Below are positions 1-5,364 of a stretch of 6,038 nt of DNA, one piece after another (the stretch's first letter is position 1; every line of letters begins with the position of its first letter). The stretch is from Bacteroidales bacterium UBA3724 (GTDB lineage: Bacteria; Bacteroidota; Bacteroidia; Bacteroidales; P3): the NCBI GenBank assembly GCA_002371315.1, contig DFHL01000116.1, positions 13,788-19,825 of the forward strand. The letters are read 5' to 3'. The position numbers and the translations under genes were made by a program. Below the pieces are notes generated by a model. It worked only from the letters and a program-made list of their open reading frames with translations. It made no database searches and was not told the DNA's origin.

Positions 1-493
1 GATGGACGCCCTCGATGTGTTCCATCCCGACCGTATGGCCAACCGCATCCTCGGTATGGGCGATGTCGTTTCGCTGGTGGAACGCGCCCAGGAGCAGTAC
101 GACGAGCAGGAGGCCCGCAAGATACAGAAGCGACTGGTTCGCAACGAATACAACTACGAGGACTTCCTTTCGCAGATTGCGCAGATCAAGAAGATGGGCA
201 ATATGAAGGACCTTATCGGTATGATTCCGGGCCTGAACAAGCTGACCAAGGATGTGGAGATCGGCGACGATGCCTTTGTGCCCATCGAGTCAATCATCGG
301 CTCGATGACGCCCTACGAGCGCCGCAACCCCAGCTGCCTGAACGGCAGCCGCAAGCAGCGCATCGCTGCCGGCAGCGGCCGCACCATACAGGAGGTGAAC
401 CGCCTGGTCAAGCAGTTTGAGGACACGCGCAAGATGATGAAGGCCGTCTCGACCAAGGGCGGCAAAATCCCTATGCCGAGACGGAGAAGGTAG
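1..493 (+). CDS. ffh: Signal recognition particle protein Ffh (SRP54), C-terminal M domain, 5'-partial
   Basis: This is the end of Ffh, the GTPase that binds 4.5S RNA and signal sequences emerging from the ribosome and passes the complex to FtsY at the membrane. The gene starts before the window; the ATG at position 2 is an internal methionine. Counting from it, residues 7-21 (FHPDRMANRILGMGD) are the conserved link from the G domain to the M domain. Residues about 103-150 hold the SRP-RNA-binding helix-turn-helix, with SMTPYER and the GSRKQRIAAGSG motif at 115-126. QEVNRLVKQFEDTRKMM follows, then a short basic tail (PRRRR) and a TAG stop. The N and G domains lie upstream. The tail is shorter than the long Met-rich tail of E. 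coli Ffh. folD comes next, after 90 bases. Identity is secure from the motifs. Confidence 0.96.
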   Translation, partial: MDALDVFHPDRMANRILGMGDVVSLVERAQEQYDEQEARKIQKRLVRNEYNYEDFLSQIAQIKKMGNMKDLIGMIPGLNKLTKDVEIGDDAFVPIESIIGSMTPYERRNPSCLNGSRKQRIAAGSGRTIQEVNRLVKQFEDTRKMMKAVSTKGGKIPMPRRRR

Positions 494-542
494 GGGATGA
501 GAGATGCGAGAACGGAGATGTGAGCTTCGGGAACGCAGATTG
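494..542 (+). repeat. Degenerate heptanucleotide array after the ffh stop
   Basis: Seven consecutive 7-base units follow the ffh stop codon directly. Their consensus is close to GAGAWSG: examples are GAGATGC (501-507), GAGAACG (508-514), GAGATGT (515-521) and GGGAACG (529-535). The third base is G in all seven units and the first is G in six. The unit GAGAACG also occurs in the array at 2195-2244. No hairpin terminator is visible here. Function unknown; the periodicity is seen directly, a shared origin with the other arrays is inferred. Confidence 0.6.
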
Positions 543-545
543 AAA

Positions 546-553
546 TAAGTTTG
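546..553 (+). promoter_or_regulatory. Candidate Bacteroidetes-type promoter -7 box for folD
   Basis: TAAGTTTG matches the Bacteroidetes primary-sigma -7 consensus TAnnTTTG at every fixed position. It lies 30 bases before the folD ATG, which would place transcription start near 557-561 and leave a leader of about 25 A-rich bases without a Shine-Dalgarno motif. The expected -33 element (TTTG, about 19-21 bases upstream) is not clear, as that space is occupied by the heptamer array. Read-through from ffh remains possible. Confidence 0.4.
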
Positions 554-583
554 ACAAACAAATAATCAGCTAAAAACAACTAT

Positions 584-1462
584 ATGTATCAGTTACTTGA
601 CGGAAAACAGACTTCCATAGCAATCAAAGATCAGATAGCCAACGAGGTGCGTGCGCTTACGGCCAAAGGTATGCGTCCGCCTCATCTGGCAGCCATCCTT
701 GTGGGCGACGACGGCGCCAGCCAGACCTACGTGGCCAACAAGGAGAAATCGTCGCACGAGGTGGGCTTCACTTCGTCGGTCTACCGCTATTCGGCCAACA
801 CCTCGGAAGAGGAGCTGCTGAAGGCCATCGAGTTTCTCAACGACGATGACGATATTGACGGATTTATAGTCCAACTGCCACTGCCTAAGCAGATTGACGA
901 GCAGAAAGTTATCAATGCCATTTCGCCCGAGAAGGACGTGGACGGCTTCACGCCTATCAATATCGGCCGTATGGTTCTGGGCGAGGATGCTTTCCTGCCC
1001 GCCACGCCGATGGGTATCTGCTCGATTTTGAAGCACTACAATATCGAAACCGTTGGCAAGCACTGTGTCGTGCTGGGACGCAGCAACATCGTCGGCACGC
1101 CGGTTGCCAACCTGCTGTCGCGCAAGGGCTTTGACTGCACCGTGACGCTGTGCCACAGCCGCACGCAGAACCTGCCTGAGATTACGCGCAAGGCCGACAT
1201 ACTGGTGGTGGCCATCGGCAAGCCCGAGTTTGTCACGGCCGATATGGTCAAGGACGGCGCCGTGCTGGTGGATGTGGGCATACACCGCATATCCGACGAG
1301 ACGAAGAAGAGCGGCTTCCGCATCATCGGCGACGTGAAGCACGGCGAGGTGGACAGCAAGTGCAGCTGGGTGACGCCCGTGCCGGGCGGCGTGGGTCCCC
1401 TCACCATCGTGTCGTTGCTGCAGAACACGATGAAGGCCTACAAGAAACGCTTCAACCTTTAA
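584..1462 (+). CDS. folD: Bifunctional methylenetetrahydrofolate dehydrogenase / methenyltetrahydrofolate cyclohydrolase FolD
   Basis: FolD is a cytosolic enzyme that oxidises 5,10-methylene-THF with NAD(P)+ and then hydrolyses 5,10-methenyl-THF to 10-formyl-THF, the formyl donor for purine synthesis. The 292 residues match the usual length (about 285-300). The active-site set is intact: Y49 and K53 in SQTYVANK (equivalent to E. coli Y50 and K54), Q97 in VQLPLP, and D120 in PEKDVDGF. The nucleotide-binding domain has VVLGRSNIVGTP at 162-173. The closing signature PGGVGPLT is at 267-274. The start is chosen because MYQLLDGK fits the family N-terminus and a promoter-like box lies 30 bases upstream. 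There is no Shine-Dalgarno site, as is common in this phylum. The next gene begins 12 bases after the TAA, suggesting a shared transcript. purL, a few genes on, belongs to the pathway that uses the product. Confidence 0.97.
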   Translation: MYQLLDGKQTSIAIKDQIANEVRALTAKGMRPPHLAAILVGDDGASQTYVANKEKSSHEVGFTSSVYRYSANTSEEELLKAIEFLNDDDDIDGFIVQLPLPKQIDEQKVINAISPEKDVDGFTPINIGRMVLGEDAFLPATPMGICSILKHYNIETVGKHCVVLGRSNIVGTPVANLLSRKGFDCTVTLCHSRTQNLPEITRKADILVVAIGKPEFVTADMVKDGAVLVDVGIHRISDETKKSGFRIIGDVKHGEVDSKCSWVTPVPGGVGPLTIVSLLQNTMKAYKKRFNL

Positions 1463-1474
1463 TCCCGTCCTGCG

Positions 1475-2197
1475 ATGAAGACAATTGTTGTGGTCCCTTG
1501 TTACAACGAGGCGAAGCGGCTGCATCAGGACGATTTTCTCCACTATGTGGAGCAGAATGAGGATGTTGCCTTCCTTTTCGCCAACGACGGCAGTCGCGAC
1601 AATACCCTCGAGGTGCTGCAGTCGCTGACGGCCAGGCACGAGCGCCTGCTGCTGTTCGACATACAGCCCAACGGCGGCAAGGCCGAGGCTGTGCGACGCG
1701 GAATGCTCTATGCCGTTGAGCATTACGATGCGCAGTATGTTGCATTTTGGGATGCCGACCTGGCCACGCCGCTGAACGAGATAGAGCCGATGGTGGCGTG
1801 GGCCGACAAGGGCTATGATGTTGTGATGGGGTTGCGCCTGATGCGCCTTGGTGCCAAGGTGCGCCGCAAGCCGCTGCGCCACTATCTGGGCCGCTGTTTT
1901 GCCACGGTGGCGTCGATGATGCTCGACCTGCCGGTCTACGACACCCAGTGCGGAGCCAAGCTGTTCCGCCGCGAGGTGGTCGAGACCATCTTCCAGGAGC
2001 AGTTCATCACGCGCTGGCTGTTCGATGTGGAGCTGCTGGCCCGCTACAAGCAGCGCTACGGAACGGAAAATGCAAAGGAGAAAATCTACGAGTTCCCGCT
2101 TTTCCAGTGGCAGGATGTCGACGGGTCGCAGCTGAAAAGTCGTGACTTCTTTAAGGCTCCGGTCGAATTGATGAAAATCAGAAGGAAATACAAGTGA
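1475..2197 (+). CDS. Family 2 glycosyltransferase, DPM1/polyprenyl-phosphate-sugar synthase type
   Basis: This is a GT-A fold transferase of 240 residues resembling dolichyl-phosphate mannose or glucose synthases, which move a sugar from a nucleotide donor to a polyprenyl phosphate at the cytoplasmic face of the membrane. Visible motifs, in order: VPCYNE (7-12), NDGSRDNT (37-44), NGGKAEAVRRG (66-76), the metal-binding DAD (93-95) in DADLATP, a basic stretch with R121, R124, R130 and R131, then DTQCGAKLF (156-164) and RWLFDVELL (180-188), both typical of DPM1-like enzymes. No transmembrane segment is evident, so it is the short DPM1-like form without a C-terminal membrane domain. It is 12 bases after folD and upstream of a GT-C membrane transferase that could use its product. 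The TGA stop coincides with the first unit of a heptamer array. The sugar and lipid specificity cannot be read from the sequence. Confidence 0.88.
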   Translation: MKTIVVVPCYNEAKRLHQDDFLHYVEQNEDVAFLFANDGSRDNTLEVLQSLTARHERLLLFDIQPNGGKAEAVRRGMLYAVEHYDAQYVAFWDADLATPLNEIEPMVAWADKGYDVVMGLRLMRLGAKVRRKPLRHYLGRCFATVASMMLDLPVYDTQCGAKLFRREVVETIFQEQFITRWLFDVELLARYKQRYGTENAKEKIYEFPLFQWQDVDGSQLKSRDFFKAPVELMKIRRKYK

Positions 2198-2244
2198 AAA
2201 GTGAGAACGGAGAACTGAGAAATGAGAACGGAGAACTGGGAAGT
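2195..2244 (+). repeat. Heptanucleotide array starting at the glycosyltransferase stop codon
   Basis: Seven 7-base units run without interruption from the TGA stop. In the phase TGAGAAC they are TGAAAAG, TGAGAAC, GGAGAAC, TGAGAAA, TGAGAAC, GGAGAAC, TGGGAAG. A 21-base higher-order unit (three heptamers) is repeated at 2202-2222 and 2223-2243 with two differences, and 16 bases are identical (2202-2217 and 2223-2238). The order of units suggests triplet duplication. The unit resembles that after ffh and that inside the gene at 3699-3728. Function unknown. Confidence 0.85.
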
Positions 2245-2276
2245 GCAATTCTTGGCATAGATTGGTAGTGAGTTTT

Positions 2277-2321
2277 CTTTCAACTCTAAACTTTCAACTT
2301 AATTAAACTTTCAACTTTCAA
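2277..2321 (+). repeat. Second heptanucleotide array, CTTTCAA units, opposite sense
   Basis: CTTTCAA occurs exactly at 2277-2283, 2291-2297, 2308-2314 and 2315-2321, with CTCTAAA at 2284-2290. The 7-base phase holds for the first three units and is then shifted by a 10-base segment (2298-2307) containing the palindrome TTAATTAA at 2299-2306. Read on the minus strand the unit is GAAAGTT, similar to the GAGAACT units 35 bases upstream, so the two arrays face each other. The array ends 10 bases before the next start codon and supplies most of that gene's leader. Confidence 0.8.
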
Positions 2322-2331
2322 GAATCGTCAG

Positions 2332-4764
2332 ATGAAAAATCTTTTTAAGGAAAACAAGAACAACGTTTGGTTTTGGCTCTTTATATGCCTGGCCGTGGTG
2401 TTGTTTTTTGCGATGCCGCTGATGAGCCGCAGCGCTGGCAACAGTGGCGACGAGGACAAGTTCCAGATACCGCAGGGCCGCTTTGTGATGGATTATTTCC
2501 ATAGCGACGGGCAGGACACCACCTGTCTGCAGGATGTGGTCAACCTGAACGGGAAAGACCAGAGCTGGAACCTGAAGTACTACGGCTGCTCGTTCGATGT
2601 GGTGACGGAATGGATAAACGAGGTGTTCGGCGTCGACGATATTGCTCGGACGCGCCATATCTGTAACTCGTTGCTTGGATGGCTGATAGTCCTCTTTGGA
2701 GGTCTTATAGCCTATCGCATCGGCGGCTGGCGTGCAGGAGTGCTGACGATGCTGCTGATGTTCTTCTCGCCGCGCCTGCTGGGCCATTCGTTCAACAATC
2801 CCAAGGATATACCCCTTGCGGCTGGCGTGATAATGTCGGTCTATTATATAATGATGTTCTTCCGCCAGGTGACGCCTCAGCTTGCCGCCGATGCTGCTTC
2901 GAAGGGCAAGAAGGTCGCCGCAAAGGTGCAGTATCCCGAGCAGGCCTTCTCGGGCAAGGTGACCCGCTGGCTGGCCATATTCCTTTTTGTCCTTCCGTCG
3001 CCGTTCCTCATCAAGGCTGCCGGCCTTGGCTTCACGGTGCTGATTGTGGCTCTTTTCGTGATTGTTCTTCTTATAAAGGATACCCCCAAATTCAACCCGC
3101 TGACGCTGGCAATGCTGTCACTGTCGCTGGCTTTGGCGGTCAGCAACCGTATCGGCGGCCTCATCGTGGTTGGATATATGGGCCTGTGGGGTCTGCTGTG
3201 GCTCATCCGCTACGGCAAGAGCGTGGGCGGCGCGACGATAGGCAAGACCATTGTCGCGGCGCTGATGGTCTGTGCCATAGGGTTTTTCGGCGGCTTGCTG
3301 CTGTGGCCCTATGCATTGCAGAGCCCGGTGCACAACAGCATTGAGAGCTTCAAGCTGATGTCGCAGTTCGACGTGCAGCTGCGCCAGCTGTTTGAGGGCA
3401 CGATGATGATGTCGAGCAACTTGCCGTGGTACTACACGCCCAAGTTTATGCTGATGACCATTCCGCTGGCGGTGATGATAGGTTGGCTCATCTATCCTTT
3501 CTTTGGCGCTTTCGGGAAAGAGCGTCGCATCGAAAGCATAATGATTTACTTCTGCTTCCTGTTCCCCGTGTTCTGGATTGTCTATACGGGCGCCAACGTC
3601 TATGGCGGCTGGCGTCATTCGCTGTTTGCCTATCCGCCGATGGTTGTTGCTGCAGGACTTGGTTTCGATGCCTTTGCCGAGTGGGCACGCCGCAAGGCCG
3701 GAAAGCGGAAAGCGGAAAGCGGAAAGCGTGGTTCTGCGTGGGTTGAGCTGGTATGTTCGCTGGTGCCGCTGTGCCTGCTGGTGCCTCCGGCGCTGCACAC
3801 CGTGCGCAACCATCCATACGAATATGTGTATTTCAACGAGCTGGCTGGCGGCGTGAAGAAAGCCTTCGGCCACTATGAACTTGACTATTACTACCATTCG
3901 ATGCGAGAAGCTACGGAATGGGTCGTCGCCAATGCCGAGCCGAAAGCCGATGGCGAGAAGACCCTGGTGGGTTCGTGGCACATCGAGTCGACCAAATATT
4001 TCCTGCGCAACGACTCGACGCGTTTCGCCACGCGCTTTGTGCGCTGGGGACAACGCTATGAATACGATTGGGACTATCTGGTGTTCCCCATTACGGGCAT
4101 TGCCGGCGAATACCTGCTTGGCAGCCATTTTCCGCCCAAGGATTGCGTGCATACTGTAGATGTCGACGGTAAGCCAATCGCACTTGTGCTGAAACGGCAA
4201 ACCAAGGACGACCTTTATGCCGTCCAGCTGCTCAAATCGGGCAATGCCGACAGTGCCGCAGTGCTTTTCCGCAAGGCCCTTGAAATCAATCCCGACAACG
4301 AGACCGCGCTGTCCAATCTGGCAAACATAAGTCTGCAAAATGGCCGTGCCGACGAAGCCGCCGAGTTGTGCAACCGTCTTCTGGACATCGACCCGACCAA
4401 TCTGCAGGCCAAGCAGATGCTTGTTTATGCTTACCTCAACAGCGGACATCAGCAGGAAGCAGCGACGCTGCTCGACAAGATGAAAGGCGATGGGCAGAGC
4501 GCTTTCCCGTTCACGATGACGGCACAGCTCTATGCCCAGCAAGGCAATGTAAGCGCTGCCGAAAGCGAGCTCAACGCTATGCTCGACAGGGGCCTGATGG
4601 ACCAGGATGCGCTGAACCTGTACGTCCAGCTGCGTATGGCGCAGGGCAGCGACCAGAACGCTGCGGTCTACGGCTTCTATTCGGCCTACGCCAACGGTCT
4701 TGAGAAAAACGGCGACAAGAAGGCTGCCGAGCAGCTGCGCAAACAATTGAACGGAGGCAGATGA
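2332..4764 (+). CDS. Polytopic GT-C glycosyltransferase (GT39/PMT-like) with C-terminal TPR repeats
   Basis: This 810-residue inner-membrane protein is probably a transferase using a polyprenyl-phosphate sugar on the periplasmic side. TM1 is at about 11-31, followed by a large loop opening with GDED (39-42), the place and type of the catalytic acidic residues in GT-C enzymes. FFSPRLLGHSFNNPKD (144-159) follows TM2 and TM3. About thirteen hydrophobic segments can be placed up to residue 487, the later ones bracketing VYGGWRH and ending before HPYEYVYFNELAGG, both typical of this family. Basic loops (near 185-210, 395-400 and 452-468) fit the cytoplasm, which would put the C-terminus in the periplasm. 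After a soluble linker, about four to five TPR-like helix pairs occupy 627-805 (for example AAVLFRKALEINPDNETALSNLA). A heptamer tract encodes the lysine-rich loop at 457-466. No Shine-Dalgarno site precedes the ATG. The acceptor is unknown. Confidence 0.82.
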   Translation: MKNLFKENKNNVWFWLFICLAVVLFFAMPLMSRSAGNSGDEDKFQIPQGRFVMDYFHSDGQDTTCLQDVVNLNGKDQSWNLKYYGCSFDVVTEWINEVFGVDDIARTRHICNSLLGWLIVLFGGLIAYRIGGWRAGVLTMLLMFFSPRLLGHSFNNPKDIPLAAGVIMSVYYIMMFFRQVTPQLAADAASKGKKVAAKVQYPEQAFSGKVTRWLAIFLFVLPSPFLIKAAGLGFTVLIVALFVIVLLIKDTPKFNPLTLAMLSLSLALAVSNRIGGLIVVGYMGLWGLLWLIRYGKSVGGATIGKTIVAALMVCAIGFFGGLLLWPYALQSPVHNSIESFKLMSQFDVQLRQLFEGTMMMSSNLPWYYTPKFMLMTIPLAVMIGWLIYPFFGAFGKERRIESIMIYFCFLFPVFWIVYTGANVYGGWRHSLFAYPPMVVAAGLGFDAFAEWARRKAGKRKAESGKRGSAWVELVCSLVPLCLLVPPALHTVRNHPYEYVYFNELAGGVKKAFGHYELDYYYHSMREATEWVVANAEPKADGEKTLVGSWHIESTKYFLRNDSTRFATRFVRWGQRYEYDWDYLVFPITGIAGEYLLGSHFPPKDCVHTVDVDGKPIALVLKRQTKDDLYAVQLLKSGNADSAAVLFRKALEINPDNETALSNLANISLQNGRADEAAELCNRLLDIDPTNLQAKQMLVYAYLNSGHQQEAATLLDKMKGDGQSAFPFTMTAQLYAQQGNVSAAESELNAMLDRGLMDQDALNLYVQLRMAQGSDQNAAVYGFYSAYANGLEKNGDKKAAEQLRKQLNGGR
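3699..3728 (+). repeat. Perfect tandem heptamer (GGAAAGC x4) inside the GT-C gene
   Basis: Four exact copies of GGAAAGC run from 3700 to 3727, with perfect 7-base periodicity from 3699 to 3728. The tract is in the coding frame and encodes G457 to K465 and part of R466, a basic loop between two membrane segments that is predicted to be cytoplasmic. The unit has no stop codon in any of the three forward frames. Adding one unit would lead to a TGA at 3744-3746; losing one would lead to a stop ending at 3856. Either would remove the last membrane segment, wholly or in part, and all of the TPR region. Confidence 0.9.
4753..4764 (+). promoter_or_regulatory. Start-stop overlap with a GGAGG motif at the acyltransferase start
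   Basis: The stop of the GT-C gene and the start of the acyltransferase share ATGA (4761-4764), an arrangement that usually couples translation. GGAGG at 4753-4757 is an ideal anti-Shine-Dalgarno match but sits only 3 bases from the ATG, closer than normal, and it also encodes the final Gly-Gly. Its use as a ribosome binding site is uncertain in a phylum that rarely uses such sites. Confidence 0.45.
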
Positions 4765-5354
4765 AAAAGATTTGGATAGGCATAGTGAAACTGTTTGGCT
4801 GGAAATTTGACCTGCCGCCAGCCGACGACTGGAAGCGTCTGCACCATTGCGTCCTTATCGAGGCACCGCACACCAGCATTTACGATTTCCTGCTCGGCGC
4901 CGCCTGCGTGTGGCGTTTGGGACTCAATGGCAGGTTCTTTATTAAGAAGGAGTTCTTTTTCTTCCCGATTCGCAAATTCCTGCATTGGAGCGGCGCGCTG
5001 CCCATCGACCGCGGCAACCCCAACAACAATATGGTGGGCAATGCCGTAAAGGCCCTGGCCGAAAACAGCGACATTTCTTTCATCATCACCCCCGAGGGGA
5101 CGCGCAAGTGCGTCAAGCGCTTCAAACGAGGCTTTTACGAGATAGCGACGCAGGCCGGAGTGCCTGTGGCCGTGACCTATATCAACTACAAGACGCGCCA
5201 TATGGGCGTGGGGCCGCTGATAGAGCCCACGGGCGACTTCGACGCCGATATGCTTCGCATCCTGGCCATCTACGAAGGCGTGTCGCCCCGCAATGCCAAG
5301 GGCTGGAACATCGAACTGCTGAAGCAGACCTATTCCCGCGAAACGAAAAAATAA
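4761..5354 (+). CDS. PlsC-type lysophospholipid / glycerol-3-phosphate acyltransferase family protein
   Basis: This 197-residue protein has the acyltransferase signature of the PlsC superfamily, which transfers acyl chains to lysophospholipids or other lipid alcohols. Motif I (HX4D) is H37-T-S-I-Y-D42. A middle block reads FIKKEFFFFPIRKFLHWSGA (60-79), followed by LPIDRG (80-85). Motif III is TPEGTRK (110-116), and GVPVAVTYINY near 134-144 is the usual valine-rich fourth block. It is shorter than E. coli PlsC (about 245) and has no obvious transmembrane helix; the N-terminus (KKIWIGIVKLFGWKF) could form an amphipathic membrane-surface helix. It overlaps the GT-C gene by 4 bases, so the two are probably translated together. 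Whether it is the main lysophosphatidate acyltransferase or a dedicated one acting on a glycolipid from the neighbouring enzymes cannot be decided here. Confidence 0.88.
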   Translation: MKKIWIGIVKLFGWKFDLPPADDWKRLHHCVLIEAPHTSIYDFLLGAACVWRLGLNGRFFIKKEFFFFPIRKFLHWSGALPIDRGNPNNNMVGNAVKALAENSDISFIITPEGTRKCVKRFKRGFYEIATQAGVPVAVTYINYKTRHMGVGPLIEPTGDFDADMLRILAIYEGVSPRNAKGWNIELLKQTYSRETKK

Positions 5355-5364
5355 TACCTATAAT

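Noticed and set aside
551..556. TTGACA as a sigma-70 -35 box before folD
   Set aside because: No matching -10 hexamer lies about 17 bases downstream. It overlaps the better-supported TAAGTTTG box.
593..2248. 551-codon open frame on the minus strand across folD and the family 2 glycosyltransferase
   Set aside because: Its codons are exactly opposite the sense codons of both genes, which happen to share a frame. It stays open because the sense genes lack TTA, CTA and TCA codons. The translation has no recognisable domain, while both sense products are clear families.
2258..2265. TAGATTGG as a promoter -7 box for the GT-C gene
   Set aside because: One mismatch to TAnnTTTG and no convincing -33 element at the right distance. 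The gap may simply be transcribed through from folD.
2195..2321. CRISPR array
   Set aside because: The period is 7 bases with no spacers and no 25-36 base direct repeats, so it is a short tandem repeat, not CRISPR.
3118..4746. 542-codon open frame on the minus strand within the GT-C/TPR gene
   Set aside because: Same cause: it is in codon register with the sense gene and ends at a TCA serine codon (3118-3120). The sense protein has coherent membrane and TPR structure.
5359..5364. TATAAT immediately before the purL start
   Set aside because: It abuts the ATG, leaving no room for a leader, and the TATAAT -10 consensus is not the usual one in Bacteroidota.
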